Source: Convivina praedatoris
GTDB taxonomy: Bacteria; Bacillota; Bacilli; Lactobacillales; Lactobacillaceae
DNA: 64,000 nucleotides
Assembly (NCBI RefSeq): GCF_933208505.1
Contig: NZ_CAKOEU010000001.1
Reading direction: 5' to 3' (one strand)
The translations under genes and the position numbers were made by a program. Below the pieces are notes generated by a model that was not told the DNA's origin, searched no databases, and saw nothing but the letters and a program-made list of their open reading frames with translations. Positions 27,793 to 36,503 of this stretch are shown here, in pieces; the stretch's first letter is position 1; the number at the start of each line of letters is the position of its first letter.

Positions 27793-28599
27793 TTAAAAAT
27801 CGTCACTAGTATCGACTGATTCACTGAGCACCCAGTCAATCAAATCTCCTTGATAACCTTTGGCGTATAATTGCTGCTTAATTCGATAACTTCGAGCCGA
27901 TGGCGTTTCCTTTCGATAACGATGGGTTAATTTTTCCACTTGACGAATAAGGTTTAATTTCTCTTGTTCAGTATCAACCTGCCAATCATTTTCTTCCAAG
28001 ACTTGCTGGGCAATTTCATACGAAAAACCCTTGGTCATTAGTAATTTAATCAACTTTTGTTTTCGACCGTAACTTGATTCCCGCTGATAACTACGTTGGG
28101 CATTGTCAATAATTTTAGTAGCGATTTCAATTTGGTCACTGGTTGAATAATTCAAGAGCCCCTCTTGAATTAGATTTTCAGCTACACCAGCCCGTTTTAA
28201 TTCTTGAGCTACTATCAGGGGGCCTTTGGGGTTAATGATTTTTTTAGTGGCAATAAAGTGTTGCACGTAATCAGCATCGTCCAAATATTGCTGAGCTAGG
28301 AGTTGTTCAACCACTTCTGCCACAATGTCAGCATCAATCTCTTTGTTCAGCAGACGCTCTTTAACCTGATGAACCGTCCGAATGGTCGGCCCTAGGTAAT
28401 CTAGAGCCATTTTTAATGCTCGTGCAACTTGGTCATCATGTTTAATGGCCGCAATCAATTCTTGCGTTAGTTCTCGTTCCTTAACCAGACCATACTTAAC
28501 CAAGGTGCTTTCCATCAGACCAAAGGCGAAACGCCCATCAATTTCAACGTTATAACGGCCAACCCGTTTTTGGGTAGCGATTTTCGTTATTTTAGGCAT
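27793..28599 (-). CDS. recX: Regulatory protein RecX
   Basis: Modulator of RecA filaments, 268 residues, all-helical three-helix repeats. Typical family stretches include ITKIATQKRVGRYNVEIDG at the N-terminus, KRAGVAENLIQEGLLNY, GRKQKLIKLLMTKGFSYE and the C-terminal SARSYRIKQQLYAKGYQGDLI. The length is that of the longer Bacilli form, not the 150-residue proteobacterial one. It follows holA by 20 bp and precedes the DUF402 gene by 48 bp, all on the minus strand. Confidence 0.94.
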   Translation of the reverse strand: MPKITKIATQKRVGRYNVEIDGRFAFGLMESTLVKYGLVKERELTQELIAAIKHDDQVARALKMALDYLGPTIRTVHQVKERLLNKEIDADIVAEVVEQLLAQQYLDDADYVQHFIATKKIINPKGPLIVAQELKRAGVAENLIQEGLLNYSTSDQIEIATKIIDNAQRSYQRESSYGRKQKLIKLLMTKGFSYEIAQQVLEENDWQVDTEQEKLNLIRQVEKLTHRYRKETPSARSYRIKQQLYAKGYQGDLIDWVLSESVDTSDDF

Positions 28600-28619
28600 G
28601 TCATCTCCTACTAGAACTT

Positions 28620-29624
28620 TTATTGTTGGTTCTGTTTTAAAATAAATTCTTCAAAGAGTAGGGCGGGATCAGCCTGTGAACTTTTTAAAGCAATTTCGAT
28701 TGATTGAAGTGCTAAATACCCCGTCCGTAATTGACTGGGCCGATACTTATTTAAAGAAGCTTGCGCTAATTTAATTCGATAGGGATGGACATTTAACGTC
28801 CGTGCCTTACTGGCCTGATCACCCGTCAGTCCTGCTACTTGGAGTAAGAGACGAAACTGATTCAGCAAAAGGGTATTAATTTTTAAAGGAGCTTCCCCAT
28901 TTAAAACCAGTTGCCGGTATAAGTGGAGGGACTCAGCTACCTTTCCTCGCATGACCGCATCAGTTAAATCAAAAACATGGGCATGAATACTTTTAGGTAC
29001 CAAACCTTGAATGGCTGTCAAATCAATTTGACGGGAATCTTTTGCGTAAGCTTTTAACTTATCCAGTTGAGCCATAATATCGGTGTACGAAGCATTCGTT
29101 CTCAGCAATAATTCCTTTAGCGCCATATCATCAATATTAAAACCCTGAGCAGTTAATCGTTGCATGATAATACTACGTATCTGTCCTTCGGCAACAAGCG
29201 GTAAGCTAATTTTTTCAGATTGAGCAAGCACTTTTTTTGTAATCTTTTTACGTTGATCCAATTTTAAATCATTAGCCATCAACACTAAAATATTACCGGG
29301 GATTGGATTTTGAATTAAATCCAAAAATTGCTTTTCGGCAGTATTTGGCAGTTTAACTTTAGGTGATAAAAAAATTGGATTGTCAACAATAATTAACCGA
29401 CGTTCCCCTAAAAAAGGCAGGGAGGCTAAGTCATCTAGTAAGCCATCCACCACGTCCTCTGCTAAATCGTAGTGGCTGTAATTCAAGTCCTGCTGATCAA
29501 CTGGGATAGTTTGCATAAACAAGCGGCGAGATTGATCCAACAAAGCCCCTTCTTGACCTTCAACCAAGTATAAACTGGCTAAACTATCCTGTTTAATTTG
29601 CTCTTGGAGCTGACTTAATTTCAT
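28620..29624 (-). CDS. holA: DNA polymerase III subunit delta
   Basis: Clamp-loader subunit delta, 334 residues. The N-terminal AAA-like domain shows LYLVEGQEGALLDQSRRLF, ASLPFLGERRLIIVDNP and NPIPGNILVLMANDLKLDQRKKI; the middle and collar domains include LLRTNASYTDIMAQLDKLKAYA and LLLNQFRLLLQVAGL. It opens the sliding clamp with the delta-prime and tau subunits. Its start lies 32 bp inside the end of comEC, a conserved comEC-holA linkage in Bacilli. The start MKLSQLQEQIKQ fits the family well. Confidence 0.96.
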   Translation of the reverse strand: MKLSQLQEQIKQDSLASLYLVEGQEGALLDQSRRLFMQTIPVDQQDLNYSHYDLAEDVVDGLLDDLASLPFLGERRLIIVDNPIFLSPKVKLPNTAEKQFLDLIQNPIPGNILVLMANDLKLDQRKKITKKVLAQSEKISLPLVAEGQIRSIIMQRLTAQGFNIDDMALKELLLRTNASYTDIMAQLDKLKAYAKDSRQIDLTAIQGLVPKSIHAHVFDLTDAVMRGKVAESLHLYRQLVLNGEAPLKINTLLLNQFRLLLQVAGLTGDQASKARTLNVHPYRIKLAQASLNKYRPSQLRTGYLALQSIEIALKSSQADPALLFEEFILKQNQQ

Positions 29625-31887
29625 CGTTCAATTTCACCTCAAAATGACTATGATACTTAGTGTACACGTATTTTACCATACCATTATTTTGCGTATTGAA
29701 GAGGCCAATATGATAATGCTGAGCCGTTTCTAGGGTTTCTAAGTGAGGATGATGATAGCGATTATTGCGACCAGCTGAAATAATCCCCACTGCTGGCTGC
29801 CACCGAGCTATTACTTGATCATCAGTAGCCGTTTTAGAGCCGTGGTGTCCAAATTTAATAATATCGACTTTTAACTCTGGATATTGGTTAGCAATCGCCT
29901 GTTCACCTTTACGATCTAAATCACCGGCGGTAAAAATCTTGTTTGGCCCCAGTTGCCCATACAGGGCTAAAGAATCCTCATTTTCTCCCCGACCAGCTTG
30001 AAAAGGATGGACGAATTGCAGGGGTAAATTATCTACATGGGTTTGATTAGTCGCTAAAATTAAGCGACTTTTCCCCAGATACGGCTTAATCTTTTTGGTA
30101 TATGCCACTTGTTTTTCCATACCGGCGGGAATAATTACATTCTTAACTTTAAATTGTTGCAAAAGCACCTGAGCATCCCCAATATGGTCCTGATCTTGAT
30201 GGGTCAATACAAGATTATCAATTTGGCCAATCCCACAGCTATGAAGATAAGGGACAATCACCATCTCTGCTCGTGAACGCTGATAGTGACGCAGCTGCCA
30301 AGGTGCCTGATTGCCAAATTCAACTTTACCGCCTGTGTCAATGATGGTGACACTTTGATTCCATGGCGTTCGAATCAAGGCACTATCTCCTTGCCCAATA
30401 TCAAAGGTCGTAAATTCGCCTTGATATGGAAAATGAACACTAAGATAACCCAGTAATAAGAGGCTAACCCAAATTATTTTAGCCCCACAACTAATTTTTC
30501 GATTGGCATGATAAACAAACCAACCTACTAAAAATAGGGCAATACTAAACACCCAGGGAAATTTACCAATTATAAAATTTCCCGGCAAGGTGGCAGAAAA
30601 ATCAATCAAATTGGCAAAAATTCTTAATATGACATTACAGCAGCCACTAATCAAGGGCAATCCCTGACCGAGATATCCGACTAAAACTGTGGGAACAATG
30701 ACTATTTCAAAAAGTGGTATAGCAATTAAATTAACTAAACTTTGTAAGATATGCCAGGTGAATTGGTGGGCAACAATTAATGGAAAAGAAATCAAGCCTA
30801 ACCAGAGATTACGTTGCCAAGTCGTTAATTGTTTGACAAGTAGTAGGCCAAAAGTTAAAGCAAAGGACAGCTGGCCACCTAACGTTAATAGTAATTGAGG
30901 TGCTATTATAAGTGAACTCACCAAGCTAATTGACCAAATCTTAACGCGGTTAATACGCCAAGGGGTTATTTTAACCAATAAACCTAGTTCTCCAGCCACA
31001 ATTGCCCGAATGAGAATTGCCGGGCTACCGGAAAAAATAAAATATAAAGGTAACAACACCATTAATAATCCCGCTACCAGTTCATACAAAAGACCCAATC
31101 GCTTGGTAATTGCAAAAACTATACTAGTCAGTAAATTAACTTGAAAACCAGACACACTAAATAAATGAATCAAGCCCATGGTCGAAATACCGGGATTATC
31201 GGCATAAAGTTCTTGGGAGTTGGCCCCCAAGATTAAGGATTGGGTGTAATAACTTAACGGGCGGGGTAATTGATTGGCTTGATTTAACAAGCTGGTATGC
31301 CAAGTCCGCAATTTAAAAATGAGGCTATCCCAAAAATTAGCACTTTCAACCGGTTTCACATGCCAATTTTTAACCTGCAATTGATGGGTAATTCCCTGCG
31401 TTTTGGCATAGAATTGTCCATCAAACTGATTAAAATTACTGGGTGCTTCCAGGGCCAACAAACTTCCTTGAGCCTCAAAATCCAGTACTTGTTGATTAGT
31501 CTGCCAATTCTTCTGCTGATTTTGACTGGAAATTTGACAGAAAAAACGTACTGTTTGGCCATTTTTAAAATGGGCTAGACCACTTAACTGCTGACCATCA
31601 ACTGTTAACTCATCAGGTATTAACCGTCCGCGATAAGTCCCAGTTGATGGATAACTTTGACGAACTTGATCTTGTAATTGGACTTGATGACTGACAAAAT
31701 ACAAGCCAACTATCAAACTGAACAAGCCAACCCAAAGGAACAAGGATAGCGATTTTTGCCAGATAAGCAACGCCAAAACCAGGCTAGCTAAAAGGACGGT
31801 TAGCCCGTTGAATTGAAATATCAGCCCACTCATACAAGCAATCCATAAGCTGATTAAGAGCATATATTGGTCTGCCCTAGTAGTCAT
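29593..31887 (-). CDS. comEC: DNA uptake channel protein ComEC
   Basis: Putative transport channel for single-stranded DNA, 764 residues. The order is three N-terminal helices, a DUF4131 OB-like domain (residues about 60-165), the Competence core of roughly eight helices (about 205-475) with GLIHLFSVSGFQVNLLTSIV, and a C-terminal metallo-beta-lactamase-like domain with LTHQDQDHIGDAQVL and IIKFGHHGSKTATDD. The lactamase motifs look intact, as in ComEC proteins proposed to degrade the non-transported strand. The ATG overlaps the comEA stop (ATGA). The gene appears complete, so DNA uptake capacity depends on the rest of the machinery elsewhere. Confidence 0.96.
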   Translation of the reverse strand: MTTRADQYMLLISLWIACMSGLIFQFNGLTVLLASLVLALLIWQKSLSLFLWVGLFSLIVGLYFVSHQVQLQDQVRQSYPSTGTYRGRLIPDELTVDGQQLSGLAHFKNGQTVRFFCQISSQNQQKNWQTNQQVLDFEAQGSLLALEAPSNFNQFDGQFYAKTQGITHQLQVKNWHVKPVESANFWDSLIFKLRTWHTSLLNQANQLPRPLSYYTQSLILGANSQELYADNPGISTMGLIHLFSVSGFQVNLLTSIVFAITKRLGLLYELVAGLLMVLLPLYFIFSGSPAILIRAIVAGELGLLVKITPWRINRVKIWSISLVSSLIIAPQLLLTLGGQLSFALTFGLLLVKQLTTWQRNLWLGLISFPLIVAHQFTWHILQSLVNLIAIPLFEIVIVPTVLVGYLGQGLPLISGCCNVILRIFANLIDFSATLPGNFIIGKFPWVFSIALFLVGWFVYHANRKISCGAKIIWVSLLLLGYLSVHFPYQGEFTTFDIGQGDSALIRTPWNQSVTIIDTGGKVEFGNQAPWQLRHYQRSRAEMVIVPYLHSCGIGQIDNLVLTHQDQDHIGDAQVLLQQFKVKNVIIPAGMEKQVAYTKKIKPYLGKSRLILATNQTHVDNLPLQFVHPFQAGRGENEDSLALYGQLGPNKIFTAGDLDRKGEQAIANQYPELKVDIIKFGHHGSKTATDDQVIARWQPAVGIISAGRNNRYHHPHLETLETAQHYHIGLFNTQNNGMVKYVYTKYHSHFEVKLNDEIKSAPRAN

Positions 31888-32522
31888 ACACTAACCTTAG
31901 CTTTTAATTTTTCAAATCGTTTTTCCCCGATTCCTTCCACTTCTTTTAATTCTTCAATCTTCTTAAAACCATGCTGACTATTCCGATAGGCAATAATCTT
32001 TACGGCCTTTTTAGCGCCAACCCCGTCTAATTGCTGCAACATCTCTAAACTGGCCGTGTTTAAATTGACTGTTCCTGTACTACTATTCGTTGCGCTACTG
32101 GCACTAAAATCAGGATTCACTGGACTGTCTCCCTGACTTACTAAATAAATCGCCTGCCCGTCACTCAATTTTTGGGCTAAATTAATTTGTCGTTGGTCGG
32201 CTTGAGCTGTTAATCCCCCTGCTATTTGAATTAAATCGGCCAATCGTTGATTTTCTTTCAAATGATAAAGGCCCGGATGAACGATTGCTCCTTTGACATC
32301 AACGGTAATCGCCGTTGAATGACTAGCACTAACCCGACTGGTTGCATCAGCTGAACTAGCCGTCTCAACATTAGCTTTACTGGGCCGAACCACCGGTTGC
32401 CTATTAGTGCTAACAGTCGCCCAAGTTACTAAAACCATGATGCTCATAAAACTAATCACAGCCGTTAATGCTAAACGCTGATGGTCTTGCAACCATTGCC
32501 AACTTACCTGTAAAAATGCCAT
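31884..32522 (-). CDS. comEA: DNA-binding competence protein ComEA
   Basis: Membrane-anchored DNA receptor, 212 residues. It has one N-terminal membrane helix (residues about 17-35), a Ser/Ala-rich linker, an SLBB domain (about 72-130, ITVDVKGAIVHPGLYHLKENQRLADLIQIAGG) and a C-terminal helix-hairpin-helix pair (about 150-212, VNLNTASLEMLQQLDGVGAKKAVKII and LKEVEGIGEKRFEKLKAKV) that binds DNA. GGTGAG precedes the ATG. comEB, which separates comEA and comEC in Bacillus, is absent here; comEC overlaps by four bases. Confidence 0.96.
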   Translation of the reverse strand: MAFLQVSWQWLQDHQRLALTAVISFMSIMVLVTWATVSTNRQPVVRPSKANVETASSADATSRVSASHSTAITVDVKGAIVHPGLYHLKENQRLADLIQIAGGLTAQADQRQINLAQKLSDGQAIYLVSQGDSPVNPDFSASSATNSSTGTVNLNTASLEMLQQLDGVGAKKAVKIIAYRNSQHGFKKIEELKEVEGIGEKRFEKLKAKVSV

Positions 32523-32598
32523 TTGCTACCTCACCTTTCTACTAGATAGTACGGTTTTAGTTTTCAAAACTATCACAAGTTAAAAATCAGCATAAAAA

Positions 32599-32619
32599 AA
32601 CTCCTCAAGTTGAGGAGTT
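32599..32619 (-). terminator. Rho-independent terminator after coaD
   Basis: Hairpin AACTCCTC/GAGGAGTT with a 5-nt loop, followed on the minus strand by a T run (A run at 32594-32600 on the plus strand). It lies between coaD and comEA and suggests that comEA-comEC-holA is transcribed separately. Confidence 0.9.
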
Positions 32620-32628
32620 CAATGATTC

Positions 32629-33105
32629 TTATTTAAATTGTTCTTCCAAAGCCTTTACGACAATCGGCGGCACAAATTGATTCATATTTTTAGCCCCCAT
32701 CTTACCGATTTCTTTGACCATCGAAGAAGAAATATTTTGATTTTCCGGCCGAGCCAACAAAAGTACTGTCTCTACTTCCGCTAAAACACTATTAACCCCA
32801 GCAATATCACGTTCATACTCAAAATCTTTACAATTCCGGAGGCCTCGAATAATGTATTTTGCATCCTTAGATTGCATAAAATCAACTGTTAGCCCAGCAA
32901 TGGCCCCCACACTGACATTTGGTAAGTCAGCTACGGCCTCTGTCACCAGGTCCAGACGCTGTTGGGTAGTAAATAATCCAGCCTTATTAGTATTGGTTCC
33001 AACTGCTACAATCACCTCATCAAAAAGCTGACTAGCACGCCTAATAATGTCCATATGCCCATTGGTAAGCGGGTCAAAACTTCCTGGAAAAACTGCTTTT
33101 CTCAT
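32629..33105 (-). CDS. coaD: Phosphopantetheine adenylyltransferase
   Basis: Penultimate enzyme of coenzyme A synthesis: 4'-phosphopantetheine plus ATP gives dephospho-CoA. The 158-residue protein has the nucleotidyltransferase motif AVFPGSFDPLTNGHMDIIRR at the start and NQNISSSMVKEIGKMGAKNMNQFVPPIV at the end, including the ISSS-x-x-R/K-like nucleotide-binding motif. It follows rsmD by 11 bp, the conserved rsmD-coaD pair of Bacilli, and ends at a clear terminator. Confidence 0.98.
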   Translation of the reverse strand: MRKAVFPGSFDPLTNGHMDIIRRASQLFDEVIVAVGTNTNKAGLFTTQQRLDLVTEAVADLPNVSVGAIAGLTVDFMQSKDAKYIIRGLRNCKDFEYERDIAGVNSVLAEVETVLLLARPENQNISSSMVKEIGKMGAKNMNQFVPPIVVKALEEQFK

Positions 33106-33116
33106 TCTTATATACC

Positions 33117-33677
33117 TTACTTATGATTTAAATATTGATAAAGCGTTACATAGGTAATTCCGTATTGCTTTTGTTTTAAGAGCTGAAAGTTATCACTATC
33201 CAAAGGCAACTGAGCCGCTTGATCACTTTCCACTAAAATAATTGCTTCTGGTTTAAGCAAATTTTGGTTAGCCATGGCTACCAAATCATTAGCAATCGTC
33301 TCTTTAGCATAGGGCGGATCCATTAAAACCAAATCAAACTGCTTACCGACATGAGCCAAACGGCCCAAAGCCGCCTTAGCTGGTGCTTTGATGATGGTAA
33401 ATAAGTCCGGTGCATGCAACTTAGCAACGTTATTAGTGATGACTTGAATGGCTTGAAAGTTACGATCAACTAAACTCGCATGATCCATTCCTCGCGAGAC
33501 TGCTTCAATACCTAAACCACCTGTACCAGCGTATAAATCCAGTACCTGACCACCTGATAAATACGGCATCAGCATGCTAAACATCGCTTCTTTAACCTTA
33601 TCAGTCGTCGGACGAGTATTGGAACCCTTGACAGCTTCTAAATGCAAGCCCCTAAATTTTCCGGCAATTACGCGCAT
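33117..33677 (-). CDS. rsmD: 16S rRNA (guanine966-N2)-methyltransferase RsmD
   Basis: SAM-dependent rRNA methyltransferase, 186 residues. It has the N-terminal RVIAGKFRGLHLEAVKGSNTRPTTDKVKEAMF (target RNA binding), SAM motif I VLDLYAGTGGLGIEAVSRG near residues 42-60, and the catalytic LVLMDPPYAKE (DPPY-type motif for N2-guanine). It is preceded by ylbG with a one-base gap and followed by coaD, as in Bacillus ylbGH-coaD. Confidence 0.97.
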   Translation of the reverse strand: MRVIAGKFRGLHLEAVKGSNTRPTTDKVKEAMFSMLMPYLSGGQVLDLYAGTGGLGIEAVSRGMDHASLVDRNFQAIQVITNNVAKLHAPDLFTIIKAPAKAALGRLAHVGKQFDLVLMDPPYAKETIANDLVAMANQNLLKPEAIILVESDQAAQLPLDSDNFQLLKQKQYGITYVTLYQYLNHK

Positions 33678-33678
33678 G

Positions 33679-33981
33679 TTAATCCTGCTCCTCTACCTCA
33701 TTAACTTCATCACTGTAATCTTCAAAGAAAACATCATCGTGCTTATTTTCTAAATCCGGATTAATATCAGGACGTGGTGAAATTTTAATGTGCTTGACAA
33801 AGCGATACTGTCGTAATTTTTTGACCAAGGATTCTACCTGATCTTCATTAATATAAAGTTCAACCAAATTCATGGCTTCGGAAATATAGAGTACCTGACC
33901 AAACTTTTTTAACTGATTGACGTTTTTTAAATTTCTTAAGTAAACATAAATGGCACGACGTGCCTGTATTTCAAATGTCAT
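33679..33981 (-). CDS. ylbG: YlbG family protein (DUF2129)
   Basis: A 100-residue cytosolic protein of unknown molecular role. The core (residues about 5-75) matches the family: RRAIYVYLRNLKNVNQLKKFGQVLYIS, LYINEDQVESLVKKL and FVKHIKISPRPDI. A short, very acidic C-terminal tail follows (DDVFFEDYSDEVNEVEEQD). The start overlaps the end of ftsW by four bases (ATGA), so it is translated with that gene. The ylbG-rsmD-coaD order is conserved in Bacilli. Confidence 0.92.
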   Translation of the reverse strand: MTFEIQARRAIYVYLRNLKNVNQLKKFGQVLYISEAMNLVELYINEDQVESLVKKLRQYRFVKHIKISPRPDINPDLENKHDDVFFEDYSDEVNEVEEQD

Positions 33982-35156
33982 CGATAATCCTTTTGAGCTA
34001 TTACATCTTGGGGATTGGGTTGCAAAGGTTGCTTAGTTTTAGCGGCAATATTTAAAGCAAAGCCAATCGAGGCACTGAAGACAATAAATGATGATCCACC
34101 ACCCGAAATAAAGGGGAAAACCACCCCCGTAATTGGTAAGAGGCCAATTACACCACCCAGATTAACAAAGGCTTGTAGGAGGAGCAAGGCCGATACACCA
34201 ACCAAAAACAGGCGACGATATTGTTCTCCCTGACGAATGGCTAAGTATAACAGGCGACCAATTAACACTAATAGGAAAACTAAAACTGCACAAACAACTA
34301 AAGCACCTAATTCCTCTGTCGCTACGGCCATAATAAAATCAGTATTGGCCTCTGGTAAATAGGGCTTAATTAGGGAGTTGCCCAAGCCAACCCCAAACAG
34401 GCCACCATGGGCCACAGCATAATAACTATAGAGTAACTGCCGACTTTGGTCGATGTTAGCCCAAGGATCAACGAAATTAGTTAACCGTCGAATAGCATAG
34501 GAATGACTTGTTCCCAGATGAAAGAGTTGAATAATTTCTGGTAAAAAAATGAAGGACAACGCACCTAAAACAATCAGCCAAAATGCTACTTTGCGAGATA
34601 CGCCCGAAGCCATCCACAATAACACGATAATTCCTAAGGTAATCGCCAAATTACCCAAGTCCGGCATGATCGTAATTAAAACTAAAATAACTAACGGTAA
34701 AAAAAGAGTGGTTATGTGGGGCCGCCAGCGTCGCCATTGCTGCGCCAAACTTAATTCTTGATGCCAAGGATATCGAGCAAAAAGATCAGCAAAGTAGAGA
34801 ATTAAAATCACCTTACCCAATTCGACCGGTTGGATTGTAAAACCAAAGATTTGAATCCATCCGTGGGCCCCGTTAATTTCAGGTGCCAAACGCGCGAAAA
34901 TCAACAAAATAATCGTCACAATCATCGACCATTTTAAAAATGAAGGTCGGCGAAGTTCTTTTTGGCTAAAATGAAAGGCTAAAAAAGCCATCCCCCAACC
35001 TAGTAAAACAAATAGTAATTGCTTTAAAAAATTGAAGAGCGGACTAGTATAGATATTTTCACTCGCCGAAAAAACCATTACGACCCCAATAGCACTTAAA
35101 GTCGCGTAGGGAACGGCAATCCAGTAGTCTAATTTTTGTAATTTTTTAAACATCAC
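33978..35156 (-). CDS. ftsW: SEDS peptidoglycan glycosyltransferase, FtsW/RodA family
   Basis: Polytopic enzyme (about ten helices, 392 residues) that polymerises lipid II with a partner transpeptidase. It shows IFGFTIQPVELGKVILILYFADLFAR with the catalytic loop region, LVLITIMPDLGNLAITLGIIVLLWM, YSYYAVAHGGLFGVGLGNSLIKPYLPEANTDFIMAVATEELG and LPITGVVFPFISGGGSS. The PEANTDFIMA and GGGSS signatures fit FtsW rather than RodA, and so does its place near ylbG. It overlaps both its neighbours by four bases. Division role is inferred from family and context. Confidence 0.92.
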   Translation of the reverse strand: MMFKKLQKLDYWIAVPYATLSAIGVVMVFSASENIYTSPLFNFLKQLLFVLLGWGMAFLAFHFSQKELRRPSFLKWSMIVTIILLIFARLAPEINGAHGWIQIFGFTIQPVELGKVILILYFADLFARYPWHQELSLAQQWRRWRPHITTLFLPLVILVLITIMPDLGNLAITLGIIVLLWMASGVSRKVAFWLIVLGALSFIFLPEIIQLFHLGTSHSYAIRRLTNFVDPWANIDQSRQLLYSYYAVAHGGLFGVGLGNSLIKPYLPEANTDFIMAVATEELGALVVCAVLVFLLVLIGRLLYLAIRQGEQYRRLFLVGVSALLLLQAFVNLGGVIGLLPITGVVFPFISGGGSSFIVFSASIGFALNIAAKTKQPLQPNPQDVIAQKDYR

Positions 35157-36223
35157 TTACCCATTATTAGTTCGTAATTACTTTGGTCTAAATTCTTGGC
35201 AATCGCTACCACAAAGGCCTGAGCTGATTCAAAATCAGCAATCGACCAAACCGTTTCATGGGTATGGATATAGCGTGATGCCACTCCTAAAGCAACTGAA
35301 GGCACCCCTTGTAAGGCCTTTTGAGCTGCACCAGCATCAGTGCCTCCCTGAGACACAAAGTATTGATAAGGGATATGGTTATCTTCAGCCACTGATAGCA
35401 AAAATTCCTTCAAACGCACCGGCGTTACCAGAGTCGGATCATAGACCCGCAACAAGGTTCCTTGATCTAACTTACCTTGATGACTCTGGGCACCCCGATT
35501 ATCATCAGCAGCACTCGAATCCACCGCAAAGTAAATATCTGGACGCATTTGTTCCACTCCAGCTGTTGCTGAACGAAGGCCTACTTCTTCTTGAGTGTTA
35601 GCCCCCATAATCAAAGTATTGGGTGTTGCCACCCCTTGCAGCTGAGTCAAGGCTTCTAACAGCGTCACCAGACCAAAACGGTTATCCCAGGCTTTAGAAA
35701 CAACACGCTTTTGATTAGCCAACATGGTTGTTTGGGTATCCGGTACTATAAAATCACCGGGGCGCACCCCAAATTCATAGGCTTCGGCTTGATCGACAAA
35801 ACCGGCATCAAAAATCATATCTTCAATTTTTAGACCCGTGATTGCTTGGTCTTTTGCTAGTAAATGGGGTGAAACTGAAGCACTAACAATTGGATAAATC
35901 CCATTTTTAGTAAAAAGGCTAAAACGTTGTGAACTGACTGCTAACGGATTCCACCCCCCTAAGGCAACCACTTGGATGGTCCCAGTGGGCAAGATATCCT
36001 TGACCATAAAGCCAACTTCATCCATATGAGCTGCAAACATCACCCGCGGCCCAGTCGACTGGTTATTTTTCACACCAAATATTCCGCCTAAACCGTTTTG
36101 ACTAACTTCATCCACTAAGGGGGTTAAGTCAGCGCGAAAGGCTTGGGCAATGTTAGCTTCCTGGCCAGACGTACCTTGCAGTTGGGTATATTTTTGAATG
36201 CGTTGCCAGGTTCTGTCTTCCAT
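35153..36223 (-). CDS. M42 family metallo-aminopeptidase (glutamyl aminopeptidase-like)
   Basis: Cytosolic dinuclear aminopeptidase, 356 residues. Metal ligands appear in FAAHMDEVGFMVKDI, VSKAWDNRFGLVTLLEAL, ANTQEEVGLRSA, YFAVDSSAADD and SRYIHTHETVWSI, in the M42 order; the Glu of TQEEVG is the general base. The family includes PepA of lactococci and tetrahedral TET peptidases, which release N-terminal acidic or hydrophobic residues. GGAG precedes the ATG and a -35/-10 pair lies upstream. It heads the operon running through ftsW, ylbG, rsmD and coaD. Confidence 0.93.
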   Translation of the reverse strand: MEDRTWQRIQKYTQLQGTSGQEANIAQAFRADLTPLVDEVSQNGLGGIFGVKNNQSTGPRVMFAAHMDEVGFMVKDILPTGTIQVVALGGWNPLAVSSQRFSLFTKNGIYPIVSASVSPHLLAKDQAITGLKIEDMIFDAGFVDQAEAYEFGVRPGDFIVPDTQTTMLANQKRVVSKAWDNRFGLVTLLEALTQLQGVATPNTLIMGANTQEEVGLRSATAGVEQMRPDIYFAVDSSAADDNRGAQSHQGKLDQGTLLRVYDPTLVTPVRLKEFLLSVAEDNHIPYQYFVSQGGTDAGAAQKALQGVPSVALGVASRYIHTHETVWSIADFESAQAFVVAIAKNLDQSNYELIMGK

Positions 36224-36264
36224 TTCACCGACTCCTTTATTTAAGTTAAACTTTTCTGTCTCTT

Positions 36265-36294
36265 ATTATAACCTAGGCCGAAAGTAGAAAACAA
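36265..36294 (-). promoter_or_regulatory. Promoter of the M42 peptidase-ftsW-coaD operon
   Basis: On the minus strand TTGTTT (36289-36294) and TATAAT (36265-36270) are 18 bases apart, with the ATG 42 bp further on. This is one of the cleaner sigma-A sites in the window. Confidence 0.75.
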
Positions 36295-36339
36295 AAGACA
36301 CTGTAAGTTTCTGATAGTAATTAACTCGAATACAAAGTA

Positions 36340-36352
36340 AAACACGAACTAT
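36340..36352 (+). promoter_or_regulatory. Candidate PurR box upstream of purine permease
   Basis: AAACACGAACTAT matches 11 of 13 positions of the lactic acid bacterial PurBox consensus AWWWCCGAACWWT. It ends 7 bases before a TATAAT (36360-36365) on the plus strand and would cover the -35 position. The regulator PurR is encoded at 47397-48221. Single-box evidence only. Confidence 0.4.
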
Positions 36353-36503
36353 TCTTATATATAATTCTTGTTTTAAGGTAATATATCTATATTTTTATCT
36401 TAAAAATCAAAAAATAACCTTATTTCACGAAAAAAACCAACATATCTTAGCTTTTATTGTTACACTAGTTAGGTAGTCTTGTAACCAAATCTGGGAGGAT
36501 TTT

